In this document: positions 1-9,003 of the stretch, one piece after another | Numbering within the stretch: position 1 is the stretch's first letter | Layout of the letters: each line of letters opens with the position of its first letter | Assembly: GCF_034314165.1 (NCBI RefSeq) | Contig: NZ_JAVIWK010000001.1 | Span: 3,177,001-3,241,000 of the forward strand | Source: Pseudomonas sp. Bout1 | GTDB lineage: Bacteria; Pseudomonadota; Gammaproteobacteria; Pseudomonadales; Pseudomonadaceae | Direction: 5' to 3' | DNA: 64,000 nt | Notes under the pieces: model-generated | Seen by the model: only the letters and a program-made list of their open reading frames with translations | The model's database searches: none | Told to the model about the DNA's origin: nothing | Translations under genes and position numbers: made by a program

Positions 1-215
1 GCCCTCAGATGCTTACGGCCGTCGGTGGCGCCTGCCACGGTCAATGCGTCGGCTTCGGCTTCGGTGATGTAGACCCGCTCGCCGTTCAGCTCAACGGCTG
101 ACATGGACTTGGCGCTGTCGGTAATTACGGTGACGTCGGTTGCCGCAAGGCTCCTTTCTTCGCCGTTCTCGTCAACCTTGAAGTAACAGGTCTGGTTTTC
201 GATGCGTACGGGCAT
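1..215 (-). CDS. DUF3203-like small protein (3' end cut by window edge)
   Basis: Open frame on the minus strand starting MPVRIENQTCYF and reading without a stop for 71 codons to the window edge, so the C terminus is missing. An AAAAAGGACAG ribosome binding site lies just before the ATG at 215. The short length and N-terminal sequence resemble the Pseudomonas DUF3203 family, whose function is unknown; this assignment is from memory of the family and is moderately sure. No signal peptide or membrane segment is seen in the visible part. It points away from the mgtC-like gene and shares a 121-base divergent intergenic region with it. Confidence 0.65.
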   Translation of the reverse strand, partial: MPVRIENQTCYFKVDENGEERSLAATDVTVITDSAKSMSAVELNGERVYITEAEADALTVAGATDGRKHLR

Positions 216-336
216 GGTGCTGTCCTTTTTCCGGAATGACTGAACATTAGGCGTTTGGCCAGGTTGAATGGTTCGGCGCAACTGACTGACGGTCGGCGCT
301 GTCCATCCCCTATCGACCCATGAAAAGGACACGTCC

Positions 337-831
337 ATGGACGCTTGGTGGCATGAAGTCTGGCAAACCCTGCAAGCGGAATTTGCCGATATAGGCGATG
401 CCCGGCAACTCACACAGGTCACTGTGCGGTTGCTCATCGCAGCGGTCCTGGGCGGTATTCTCGGGTTTGAGCGCGAGCAAAAAGGCAAGGCTGCCGGGGT
501 ACGTACCCACATGTTGGTGGCCTTGGGCGCCGCGCTGTTTGTGCTGGTGCCGAGTATGTCCGGCTCACAGGCCGACGCCATGAGCCGCGTGCTGCAAGGG
601 GTGATTGCGGGCATTGGCTTTCTCGGCGCCGGCACCATCCTCAAGGGCAAGGAAGATGAAGAAGGCCAGCACGTCAAAGGCCTGACCACCGCCGCTGGCT
701 TGTGGATGACCGCTGCCATCGGCGTTGCAGCGGGGATGGGGCGTGAGTCCACCGCCGTACTCAGCACGTTGCTGGCATTGGCGGTGTTCAGTTTAATGCC
801 AAGGATCGTGCGCCTGTTCGAGAAGGACTAA
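337..831 (+). CDS. MgtC/SapB family inner-membrane protein
   Basis: A 164-residue hydrophobic protein with about four to five membrane segments and the MgtC/SapB signatures GFEREQKGKAAGVRTH (about residues 43-58) and GIGFLGAGTILK (about 92-103). MgtC-type proteins act in the inner membrane and are linked to magnesium limitation and to modulation of ATP synthase or transport; the short version without the C-terminal ACT-like domain, as here, is usually called SapB/YhiD-like. The AAAAGGACACG site supports the ATG at 337. Its stop codon overlaps tail to tail with the stop of the small proline-rich gene on the other strand. The glgE operon starts 360 bases downstream. Confidence 0.88.
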   Translation: MDAWWHEVWQTLQAEFADIGDARQLTQVTVRLLIAAVLGGILGFEREQKGKAAGVRTHMLVALGAALFVLVPSMSGSQADAMSRVLQGVIAGIGFLGAGTILKGKEDEEGQHVKGLTTAAGLWMTAAIGVAAGMGRESTAVLSTLLALAVFSLMPRIVRLFEKD

Positions 832-986
832 ACGATCACGGGCGGCATCGTCGTCGGTGGCTCCTCGACCGGTGGCGGCTGCGTTCCAGGCGGTTCCTGC
901 TCTGGAATCGGGTCTGGCTCGGTGGGTGGCAGCGTGGGCTTGTCGATATTGGGATCAGGCGTTTCAGCCGGGATCGGGATATTCAT
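828..986 (-). CDS. small proline-rich hypothetical protein (52 aa)
   Basis: A 52-residue protein beginning MNIPIPAETPDP and made almost entirely of Pro, Glu, Asp and Thr; there is no membrane segment and it should be disordered and acidic. The ATG at 986 is preceded by a very good AAAGGAGG site, the main reason to call it. Its TAG (828-830) interlocks with the TAA of the mgtC-like gene on the other strand. A second protein of the same character, not clearly homologous, lies at 53550-53789. Function unknown. Confidence 0.7.
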   Translation of the reverse strand: MNIPIPAETPDPNIDKPTLPPTEPDPIPEQEPPGTQPPPVEEPPTTMPPVIV

Positions 987-1072
987 CGGTGTGGCCTCCT
1001 TTGTGCTTTGCTCTAGCGGTGGACAACCGTGCGGTGGATTTGATTCCCTGCCCGGTGGCGGTATATCCGCCT

Positions 1073-1100
1073 GAACTTTTCGCCTGCCAGCATGCTCGGA
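1073..1100 (+). promoter_or_regulatory. AlgU (sigma22/RpoE-type) promoter candidate for glgE
   Basis: GAACTT at 1073-1078, a 17-base spacer, then TCGGA at 1096-1100. The known AlgU consensus is GAACTT with 16-17 bases and TCtgA, so the -35 is perfect and the -10 matches four of five bases. It lies 92 bases before the glgE start. AlgU control would fit osmotic and desiccation stress regulation of trehalose and alpha-glucan genes. Inference from motif only. Confidence 0.55.
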
Positions 1101-1191
1101 ACCTAGACGGCCCTGCTCAGGGAGAGCGATGCCGTTTCAGAATTTGAATCAAGCACAAGAGCGTCCATGGGGCGTAAAGGGGAGATGCTCG

Positions 1192-3189
1192 ATGACTGCT
1201 GAAACACTCACGCAAGACGATTCAACCTCCATATTGCCGCTGTCCCAGGCACTGTTGCTGCCACGGATTGCAATTGAAAGCACGACGCCTGTGATCAATG
1301 CCGGCGAGTTTGCGGTCAAGGCTGTGACAGGCCAGCGCGTCCAGGTTGCCAGCAAGGTGTTTGCCGATGGCCACGACAAGCTCGCCGTGATGATCCGCTG
1401 GCGCCCGCTGAACGAAGAAAGCTGGCACAGCGTGGTGATGACCGATGTCGGCAACAATGGCTGGGAAGGCGCGTTTACCGTGGCAGCCCAAGGTCCGCAT
1501 GAGTATTGCATCGAGGCCTGGATCGACACGTTCGCCAGTTTTCGTTACGAACTGAGCAAGAAACACGAGGCCGGGGTGCCAGTCAGCCTGGAATTGCAGG
1601 AAGGCCGCAGCCAGGTCCTGCAAGCTGCCGAGCGCAGTGACAACGAATTGCGCGACCGCTTGATGCTGCTGCACCACGAACTCTCCGGCCTGCTGGAAAC
1701 CGAGCAAGTCGCGCTGTTCCTGCACGAAGACAGTGCACATTTGATGACCCAGGCCGATCACCGCGCCTATCTGAGCATCAGCCCGGTGTTCCCGATCGAC
1801 GTAGAGCGCGAAGCCGCGCAATTCGCCAGTTGGTACGAGCTGTTTCCCCGCTCGATCACTGACGATCCTGCGCGCCACGGGACCTTCAACGATGTGCACT
1901 CGCGGCTGTCGATGATCCATGACATGGGTTTTGACGTGCTGTACTTCCCGCCGATCCATCCCATCGGCCGCAGCCACCGCAAAGGCAAGAACAATTCCCT
2001 GACCGCCGGGCCCGATGATCCGGGCAGCCCCTACGCGATCGGCAGCGAGGAGGGCGGCCACGAGGCCATCCACTCGCAACTGGGCACCCGTGAAGACTTC
2101 CGCAACCTGGTCAAGGCTGCTGCCGACCATGGCCTGGAAATCGCCCTGGACTTTGCCATCCAGTGTTCCCAGGACCATCCGTGGCTCAAGCAACATCCGG
2201 GTTGGTTCAACTGGCGGCCCGACGGCACGATCAAGTACGCCGAGAACCCGCCGAAAAAATACCAGGACATCGTCAACGTGGACTTCTACGCGGCAGACGC
2301 CATCCCCAGCCTGTGGATTGAGCTGCGTGACATCGTGGTGGGTTGGGTGGAAGAGGGCGTAAAGACCTTTCGCGTCGACAACCCCCACACCAAGCCGCTG
2401 CCATTCTGGCAATGGCTGATCAGCGATGTGCGCGCCCAATACCCCGACGTGATCTTCCTCGCCGAAGCCTTCACTACCCCGGCAATGATGGCGCGCCTGG
2501 GCAAGGTCGGTTACTCCCAGAGCTACACCTACTTTACCTGGCGCAACACCAAGGCCGAGTTGAGTGAGTACCTGAGCGAATTGAACGAATCACCGTGGCG
2601 CGAGTGCTTTCGCCCCAACTTCTTTGTCAACACGCCAGACATCAACCCAGGCTTCCTGCATGAGTCCGGGCGGCCCGGCTTTTTGATCCGCGCCGCGCTG
2701 GCCACTATGGGTTCGGGCCTGTGGGGCATGTATTCGGGTTTTGAACTGTGCGAGGCGGCCCCGGTGCCGGGCAAGGAAGAGTACCTGGACTCGGAGAAGT
2801 ACGAGATCCGCCCGCGGGACTTCACGGCCCCCGGCAATATTATTGCCGAGATCGCCCAGCTCAACCGCATCCGCCGGCAAAACCCTGCGCTGCAGACGCA
2901 TTTGGGTCTCAAGCTCTATAACGCGTGGAACGACAACATCCTGTACTTCGGCAAGCGCAGCGAGGACGGCACCAACTTCATCCTGGTCGCCGTGAGCCTC
3001 GACCCGTTCAACGCCCAAGAGGCCAATTTCGAGCTGCCGCTGTGGGAGATGGGCCTGCCGGACGACGCCCAGACACAGGGCGAAGACTTGATGACCGGCC
3101 ACCGCTGGACCTGGTACGGCAAGACCCAATGGATGCGGATTGAACCGTGGCACCAGCCGTTTGGCATATGGCGCATTAGCGTTTCCTGA
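1192..3189 (+). CDS. glgE: alpha-1,4-glucan:maltose-1-phosphate maltosyltransferase
   Basis: GH13 family enzyme (665 aa, normal for GlgE) that transfers maltosyl units from maltose-1-phosphate to the non-reducing end of alpha-1,4-glucan in the cytoplasm. An N-terminal all-alpha/beta-sandwich region (about 1-200) precedes the TIM barrel. The catalytic nucleophile is Asp396 in FRVDNPHTKP, the acid/base Glu425 in FLAEAFTTP, and Asp483 in NTPDINP is the third carboxylate. The ATG at 1192 is chosen because GGGGAG lies just upstream and the protein then starts at the conserved region; an in-frame ATG at 1129 lacks a site. It is the first gene of the glgE-treS-glgB operon; a perfect hairpin lies between it and treS. 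Confidence 0.96.
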   Translation: MTAETLTQDDSTSILPLSQALLLPRIAIESTTPVINAGEFAVKAVTGQRVQVASKVFADGHDKLAVMIRWRPLNEESWHSVVMTDVGNNGWEGAFTVAAQGPHEYCIEAWIDTFASFRYELSKKHEAGVPVSLELQEGRSQVLQAAERSDNELRDRLMLLHHELSGLLETEQVALFLHEDSAHLMTQADHRAYLSISPVFPIDVEREAAQFASWYELFPRSITDDPARHGTFNDVHSRLSMIHDMGFDVLYFPPIHPIGRSHRKGKNNSLTAGPDDPGSPYAIGSEEGGHEAIHSQLGTREDFRNLVKAAADHGLEIALDFAIQCSQDHPWLKQHPGWFNWRPDGTIKYAENPPKKYQDIVNVDFYAADAIPSLWIELRDIVVGWVEEGVKTFRVDNPHTKPLPFWQWLISDVRAQYPDVIFLAEAFTTPAMMARLGKVGYSQSYTYFTWRNTKAELSEYLSELNESPWRECFRPNFFVNTPDINPGFLHESGRPGFLIRAALATMGSGLWGMYSGFELCEAAPVPGKEEYLDSEKYEIRPRDFTAPGNIIAEIAQLNRIRRQNPALQTHLGLKLYNAWNDNILYFGKRSEDGTNFILVAVSLDPFNAQEANFELPLWEMGLPDDAQTQGEDLMTGHRWTWYGKTQWMRIEPWHQPFGIWRISVS

Positions 3190-3211
3190 AGCTGATCTGC
3201 AATCCAAAGGA

Positions 3212-3253
3212 GATCAAATGTGGGAGCTGGCAAGCCAGCTCCCACATTTGATC
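3212..3253. repeat. perfect REP-type palindrome between glgE and treS
   Basis: Two perfectly complementary 19-base arms (GATCAAATGTGGGAGCTGG and its complement) around a 4-base loop CAAG. The GTGGGAGCTGGC core is that of the Pseudomonas REP family seen as REPINs at 8899 and 17830; here the two REP halves are fused into one tight hairpin. Inside the operon it could stabilise the upstream mRNA or dampen read-through into treS. Confidence 0.85.
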
Positions 3254-3296
3254 GAGTTCCTTCAGGCAGAATTTTTCGAATTCCCAGGAGTTTCCA

Positions 3297-6200
3297 ATGG
3301 CGAAGAAACCCAAGGCTGCCACCTTTATCAAAGACCCGCTCTGGTACAAGGACGCGGTGATTTATCAGGTTCATGTCAAATCCTATTTCGACTCCAACAA
3401 CGACGGTATCGGTGACTTTCCTGGGCTGATCGCCAAGCTCGACTACATTGCCGACCTCGGCGTAAACACCATCTGGCTACTGCCGTTCTACCCCTCGCCA
3501 CGCCGCGACGACGGCTACGATATTGCCGAATACCGTGGCGTGCACAGCGACTACGGAACCATGGCCGACGCCAAGCGGTTCATCGCTGAAGCCCATAAGC
3601 GCGGGCTGCGGGTGATCACCGAGCTGGTGATCAACCACACCTCCGACCAGCACCCCTGGTTCCAGCGTGCGCGCAAGGCCAAGCCGGGTTCGGCCGCGCG
3701 GGACTTCTATGTGTGGTCCGATGACGACCAGAAATACGACGGCACCCGCATCATTTTCCTCGACACCGAAAAATCCAACTGGACCTGGGACCCGGTCGCC
3801 GGCCAGTACTTCTGGCACCGCTTCTATTCCCACCAGCCGGACCTCAACTTTGACAACCCGCAGGTCATGAAAGCCGTGTTGTCGGTGATGCGCTATTGGC
3901 TCGACATGGGCATCGACGGCCTGCGCCTGGACGCGATCCCGTACCTGATCGAGCGCGACGGCACCAACAATGAAAACCTCCCGGAAACCCACGACGTCCT
4001 CAAGCAGATCCGCGCCGAGATCGACGCCAACTACCCGGACCGCATGCTCCTGGCCGAAGCCAACCAATGGCCGGAAGACACCCAGCTGTATTTCGGTGAC
4101 AAAAAGGGCGATGACGGCGACGAATGCCACATGGCTTTTCACTTCCCGCTGATGCCGCGCATGTACATGGCGCTGGCCCAGGAAGACCGTTTCCCGATCA
4201 CCGACATCCTGCGCCAGACCCCGGAGATCCCGGCCAATTGCCAATGGGCTATCTTCCTGCGAAACCACGATGAACTGACCCTGGAGATGGTCACCGACAA
4301 AGAGCGCGACTACCTCTGGAATTACTACGCGGCCGACCGCCGTGCGCGGATCAACCTGGGGATTCGCCGCCGCCTGGCGCCGCTGATGGAACGAGACCGT
4401 CGGCGCATCGAGCTGCTCAACAGCCTGTTGCTGTCGATGCCCGGCACGCCAACCCTGTACTACGGCGATGAAATCGGCATGGGCGATAACATTTACCTCG
4501 GTGACCGCGACGGCGTGCGTACGCCGATGCAATGGTCCATCGACCGCAACGGCGGCTTCTCCCGCGCCGACCCGGCCAGCCTGGTGTTGCCGCCGATCAT
4601 GGACCCGCAATACGGGTACCTGTCGATCAATGTCGAAACCCAGACCCAAGACCCGCACTCGTTGCTGAACTGGACCCGACGCATGCTGGCGGTGCGTAAA
4701 CAGTCGAAGGCCTTTGGTCGCGGCAGCCTGAAAATGCTTTCGCCCACCAATCGCCGCATCCTGGCGTATACCCGCGAATACACGGGCGCCGACGGCAAGA
4801 CTGAAATCATCCTGTGCGTGGCCAACGTATCCCGCAGCGCCCAGGCGGCCGAGTTGGACCTCTCGGCGTTCGCCGGCATGGTTCCGGTGGAAATGCTCGG
4901 CGGCAACGCCTTCCCGCCGATTGGCCAGCTGAATTTCCTGCTGACCCTGGCACCGTATGGCTTCTACTGGTTCGTGCTCGCGGCCGAAAACCAGATGCCA
5001 AGTTGGCACGTGGAACCTGCGCAAAGCATCCCGGACTTCACCACCCTGGTGCTGAAGAAACGCATGGAAGAACTGCTCGAAGCACCGTGCCGCACCACCC
5101 TGGAACAAACCGCCTTGCCGGCCTGGCTGCCCAAACGCCGCTGGTTTGCCAGCAAAGATACGGCGATCGATGGCGTGCACATCGCCTACGGCGTGCGCTT
5201 TGGCGACCCGCAGCATCCGGTGCTGCTCAGTGAAATTGAAGTGACCAGTGCCGGGCAGGTCAGCCGTTATCAGCTGCCGTTCGGCTTCCTCGGCGAAGAC
5301 CAGTTCACCAGTGCCTTGCCGCAACAACTGGCACTCGCCCGTGTGCGGCGCGTGCGGCAGGTGGGCCTGGTCACCGATGCCTTCAGCCTCGACGCCTATA
5401 TTCGGGGCGTGATCCAGGGCCTGCAGGCCAATACCGTACTCAACTCCACCGATGGCGAGATTCGCTTTGTGCCCACGGCCCAATTGGCCAGGCTGCAATT
5501 GAACGATGAATCCGAAGTGCGCTACCTCGCTGCCGAGCAGTCCAACAGTTCGGTGGTGGTGGGCGGCAGCCTGGTGCTCAAGCTGATCCGTAAAGTCAGC
5601 GCCGGGGTGCATCCGGAGCTGGAAATGGGCGCCTATCTGACCGAAGCCGGCTACGCGCATATCTCGCCACTGCTGGGCTCGGTGATTCGCCGCGATGCCG
5701 ACGGGCAGGACAACCTGCTGATGATTGCCCAGGGTTACCTGAACAACCAGGGCGATGCCTGGAGTTGGACCCAGAACAACCTGGAACGGGCGATTCGCGA
5801 CGAACTGGCCGAAGCCATGTCCGAGCAGGAGCAGCATTACAACGCACTGGGCGAACTGGCGGATTTTGCCGGCTTGCTTGGCCAGCGTCTCGGTGAAATG
5901 CACCAGGTGCTGGCAGCATCCACGACCGACAAGGCCTTCAAGCCCGAAGCCACCTCCGTCAAAGACAGCCAAGGCTGGGCCAAGCACGTGGGCGCACAAA
6001 TCGACCGCGCCTTGCAGCTGCTTAAACAGCATCAAACCAAGTTGAACCCTGCCGATCAGGCGCTGGTCAGTGCTTTACTGGAACAGAAAAAGGCCATTGG
6101 CACTTACGTTCAGGACCTGGCGAACGCCACGGTGGGCGGGTTGCGCATTCGCGTGCATGGCGACCTGCACCTGGGCCAGGTGCTGGTGGTCAAGGGCGAT

Positions 6201-6644
6201 GCCTACCTGATTGACTTCGAGGGTGAGCCGGCGCGACCGCTGCATGAACGTCGCGGCAAACACAGCCCGTACAAGGATGTGAGTGGGGTGCTACGGTCGT
6301 TTGATTACGCGGCAGCCATGGCGGTGAATGTGCAGGGCGTGGACCAGTCAGCTGAAGCCAATGCGTCACGCCAGCGGGTCGCGGATCGCTACTTGCACGA
6401 GGCGAAACAGGCATTTACCCAGGCCTATCACGCGGCCACGACTACACTGGGCCATGACTGGCAGGATGCCAAGGGCCAGGACGCAGCGCTGGTGTTGTTC
6501 AGCCTGGAGAAGGCCGCGTACGAAGTGGCCTACGAAGCAGAGAATCGCCCGAGCTGGTTGCCAGTGCCGTTGCAAGGTTTGCACGGGCTGCTCAGTGGGT
6601 TGAAACCATTATCGAAAACTGCACGCGGTGGGGAGACGTCATGA
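3297..6644 (+). CDS. treS: trehalose synthase / maltokinase fusion protein
   Basis: A 1115-residue two-enzyme fusion. Residues 1 to about 550 are GH13 trehalose synthase, interconverting trehalose and maltose: nucleophile Asp212 in [10 protein letters not shown], acid/base Glu254 in [11 protein letters not shown], Asp325 in [10 protein letters not shown]. Residues from about 600 are a Pep2/Mak1-like maltokinase starting at [14 protein letters not shown], with the kinase-like catalytic HGDLHLGQ (about 953) and metal-binding IDFEGEPA (about 971). The fusion channels trehalose to maltose-1-phosphate, the GlgE donor. Such fusions are established in Pseudomonas. CCCAGGAG precedes the ATG at 3297. 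The stop overlaps the glgB start by four bases (ATGA), implying translational coupling. Confidence 0.96.
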   Translation: MAKKPKAATFIKDPLWYKDAVIYQVHVKSYFDSNNDGIGDFPGLIAKLDYIADLGVNTIWLLPFYPSPRRDDGYDIAEYRGVHSDYGTMADAKRFIAEAHKRGLRVITELVINHTSDQHPWFQRARKAKPGSAARDFYVWSDDDQKYDGTRIIFLDTEKSNWTWDPVAGQYFWHRFYSHQPDLNFDNPQVMKAVLSVMRYWLDMGIDGLRLDAIPYLIERDGTNNENLPETHDVLKQIRAEIDANYPDRMLLAEANQWPEDTQLYFGDKKGDDGDECHMAFHFPLMPRMYMALAQEDRFPITDILRQTPEIPANCQWAIFLRNHDELTLEMVTDKERDYLWNYYAADRRARINLGIRRRLAPLMERDRRRIELLNSLLLSMPGTPTLYYGDEIGMGDNIYLGDRDGVRTPMQWSIDRNGGFSRADPASLVLPPIMDPQYGYLSINVETQTQDPHSLLNWTRRMLAVRKQSKAFGRGSLKMLSPTNRRILAYTREYTGADGKTEIILCVANVSRSAQAAELDLSAFAGMVPVEMLGGNAFPPIGQLNFLLTLAPYGFYWFVLAAENQMPSWHVEPAQSIPDFTTLVLKKRMEELLEAPCRTTLEQTALPAWLPKRRWFASKDTAIDGVHIAYGVRFGDPQHPVLLSEIEVTSAGQVSRYQLPFGFLGEDQFTSALPQQLALARVRRVRQVGLVTDAFSLDAYIRGVIQGLQANTVLNSTDGEIRFVPTAQLARLQLNDESEVRYLAAEQSNSSVVVGGSLVLKLIRKVSAGVHPELEMGAYLTEAGYAHISPLLGSVIRRDADGQDNLLMIAQGYLNNQGDAWSWTQNNLERAIRDELAEAMSEQEQHYNALGELADFAGLLGQRLGEMHQVLAASTTDKAFKPEATSVKDSQGWAKHVGAQIDRALQLLKQHQTKLNPADQALVSALLEQKKAIGTYVQDLANATVGGLRIRVHGDLHLGQVLVVKGDAYLIDFEGEPARPLHERRGKHSPYKDVSGVLRSFDYAAAMAVNVQGVDQSAEANASRQRVADRYLHEAKQAFTQAYHAATTTLGHDWQDAKGQDAALVLFSLEKAAYEVAYEAENRPSWLPVPLQGLHGLLSGLKPLSKTARGGETS

Positions 6645-8875
6645 GTTTTACAAGCAAAGAACCGCTGCAGGAAAAATTGAGTGTGATGCCCAACCCTGCG
6701 GATATCGAAGCCCTGGTACGGGCCGAACACCATGACCCGTTCTCGATCCTCGGGCCTCATGATGACGAGGAGGGCGGTCAGTTCATCCGTGCTTTCCTGC
6801 CCGAAGCCTTGAGTGTCCAGGTGCTTGCCCGCGACAGTGGCGAGCACATCGGCAACCTCGATGCGACGCAGGTCCCGGGCTTGTTCGTCGGGCATTTCGG
6901 CAGTCGCCAGGCGTACCTGCTGAAGATCCAGTGGGCCGGGGGCGAACAGGTCACCGAAGATCCTTACAGCTTCAGCCAACTGCTGTTGGGTGAGATGGAT
7001 TTGTACCTGTTTGCCGAAGGTAACCACCGCGACTTGAGCAGTTGCCTGGGCGCACAAGTGACCAGCGTCGACGGCATCCAGGGTGTGCGCTTTGCGGTAT
7101 GGGCGCCGAATGCCCGCCGCGTATCGGTGGTGGGTGACTTCAATATCTGGGACGGGCGCCGTCATCCGATGCGCCTGCGCCATCCGTCCGGGGTCTGGGA
7201 AATCTTTATCCCGCGCCTGCAACCGGGCGCGGCTTACAAGTATGAAATCCTCGGCGCTCACGGGATCCTGCCGCTCAAGGCCGACCCCATGGCCCTGGCC
7301 ACGCAGATGCCGCCGGACACGGCGTCCAAGGTCGCATCGCCTTTGCAGGTCGACTGGCAGGACCACGACTGGATGCAGTCGCGCAGCGAGCGCCAAAAGA
7401 CCAGCGCGCCCTTGTCGATCTACGAGCTGCATGCCGGTTCCTGGCAGTGCGAGCTGGACGAAGTCGGCGAAGTATCCCGCCAGTACGGTTGGCGCGAGCT
7501 GGTTGAGCGGTTGATTCCGTATGTGCAGCAGTTAGGCTTCACCCATATCGAACTGATGCCGATCATGGAGCACCCGTTTGGTGGCTCCTGGGGTTATCAG
7601 GCATTGTCGCAATTTGCCCCGACGGCGCGTTTCGGCTCGCCGGATGATTTTGCGTTTTTCGTCAACGCCTGCCACCAGGCCGACATCGGCGTGATCCTCG
7701 ATTGGGTGCCGGCGCATTTCCCCACCGACACCCACGGCCTGGCGCAATTCGACGGCACCGCGCTGTATGAATACGCCAACCCACTGGAAGGCTTCCACCA
7801 GGATTGGGACACCCTGATCTACAACCTCGGCCGCACCGAAGTCCATGGCTTCATGCTGGCCTCGGCGTTGCACTGGCTCAAGCATTTTCATATCGACGGC
7901 CTGCGGGTGGATGCCGTGGCATCGATGCTGTATCGCGACTATTCGCGCAAGGCCGGCGAATGGGTGCCGAACCGCCACGGCGGGCGTGAAAACCTCGAAG
8001 CCATCGACTTCCTGCGCCACCTCAACGACGTGGTGGCCCTGGAAGCCCCCGGCGCGCTGGTGATCGCCGAGGAATCCACCGCGTGGCCCGGCGTGAGCCA
8101 GCCGACCCAACAGGGCGGCCTGGGGTTCAACTACAAATGGAACATGGGCTGGATGCACGATTCGCTGCACTACATCCAGCAAGACCCGGTGTACCGCGCT
8201 CATCATCACAACGAGCTGAGTTTCGGCCTGGTGTATGCCTGGTCCGAGCGTTTTATCCTGCCGATTTCCCACGATGAAGTGGTGCATGGCAAACACTCGC
8301 TGATCGACAAGATGCCCGGTGACCGCTGGCAGAAGTTTGCCAACCTGCGCGCGTACCTGAGCTTCATGTGGATGCACCCGGGCAAGAAGCTGCTGTTCAT
8401 GGGCTGTGAATTTGGCCAATGGCGCGAATGGAACCACGACCAGCAACTGGACTGGTACCTGCTGCAATACCCCGAACACCGGGGCGTGCAGAAACTGGTG
8501 GGCGACCTTAACCGGCTGTACCGCGAAGAGCCGGCACTGCACGACCAGGACGACGCACCACAGGGCTTCCAGTGGCTGATTGGGGATGACGCGATCAACA
8601 GCGTCTACGCCTGGTTGCGTTGGAGCAAGGACGGTCGGCCGGTGCTGGTGGTGGCCAACTTCACGCCGGTGCCGAGGGAGGCGTACCAGGTTGGCGTACC
8701 GTTTGCCGGGCGCTGGAGCGAAGTGATCAACAGCGACGCCGACACCTACGCCGGCTCCAACTTCGGCAACGGTGGCGGGGCGTTTACGGTAGAGGAGCCC
8801 AAACATGGGCAACCGTTGTCGCTGTCGTTGAACCTGCCGCCGCTGGGTGTGCTGATCCTGCGACCGGAAGGCTGA
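6641..8875 (+). CDS. glgB: 1,4-alpha-glucan branching enzyme
   Basis: A 744-residue GH13 enzyme that adds alpha-1,6 branches to the polymer made by GlgE. It has the long N-terminal region (about 1-120), a CBM48 domain (about 120-225, [18 protein letters not shown]) and the catalytic barrel: nucleophile Asp in [10 protein letters not shown] (about 423), acid/base Glu in [10 protein letters not shown] (about 476), and the [10 protein letters not shown] motif (about 541-550). The length matches the long bacterial GlgB type. The start at 6641 lies inside the treS stop and is the last gene of the operon; a REPIN follows 24 bases after its stop and may mark the operon end. Confidence 0.96.
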   Translation: MSFTSKEPLQEKLSVMPNPADIEALVRAEHHDPFSILGPHDDEEGGQFIRAFLPEALSVQVLARDSGEHIGNLDATQVPGLFVGHFGSRQAYLLKIQWAGGEQVTEDPYSFSQLLLGEMDLYLFAEGNHRDLSSCLGAQVTSVDGIQGVRFAVWAPNARRVSVVGDFNIWDGRRHPMRLRHPSGVWEIFIPRLQPGAAYKYEILGAHGILPLKADPMALATQMPPDTASKVASPLQVDWQDHDWMQSRSERQKTSAPLSIYELHAGSWQCELDEVGEVSRQYGWRELVERLIPYVQQLGFTHIELMPIMEHPFGGSWGYQALSQFAPTARFGSPDDFAFFVNACHQADIGVILDWVPAHFPTDTHGLAQFDGTALYEYANPLEGFHQDWDTLIYNLGRTEVHGFMLASALHWLKHFHIDGLRVDAVASMLYRDYSRKAGEWVPNRHGGRENLEAIDFLRHLNDVVALEAPGALVIAEESTAWPGVSQPTQQGGLGFNYKWNMGWMHDSLHYIQQDPVYRAHHHNELSFGLVYAWSERFILPISHDEVVHGKHSLIDKMPGDRWQKFANLRAYLSFMWMHPGKKLLFMGCEFGQWREWNHDQQLDWYLLQYPEHRGVQKLVGDLNRLYREEPALHDQDDAPQGFQWLIGDDAINSVYAWLRWSKDGRPVLVVANFTPVPREAYQVGVPFAGRWSEVINSDADTYAGSNFGNGGGAFTVEEPKHGQPLSLSLNLPPLGVLILRPEG

Positions 8876-8898
8876 CTTACAGAGGATGAAGATCAAAT

Positions 8899-8985
8899 GT
8901 GGGAGCTGGCTTGCCTGCGATAGCATCACTTCGGTCTAGCTGAAAGACCCAAGTGCCGGCATCGCGGGCAAGCCCGGCTCCCGCA
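8899..8985. repeat. REPIN (inverted pair of REP elements)
   Basis: REP core GTGGGAGCTGGCTTGCC plus TGCGAT at 8899-8921, about 39 unrelated bases, then the inverse ATCGCGGGCAAGCCCGGCTC at 8961-8985. The paired inverse arrangement is the REPIN form of Pseudomonas. It sits between the convergent glgB and autotransporter genes and may act as a shared transcript end. The second half carries a few mismatches, so the long hairpin is imperfect. Confidence 0.8.
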
Positions 8986-9003
8986 GTTGGAGGGTGCTGT
9001 GGC

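Noticed and set aside
3477..6035. 852-codon open frame antisense to treS
   Set aside because: A mirror of high-GC third-position bias in a well-supported GH13/kinase gene; composition is His/Arg/Gly/Val-rich and no start site or domain is seen. The same holds for long antisense frames over glgE, glgB, glgX, treY, malQ and the molybdopterin oxidoreductase.
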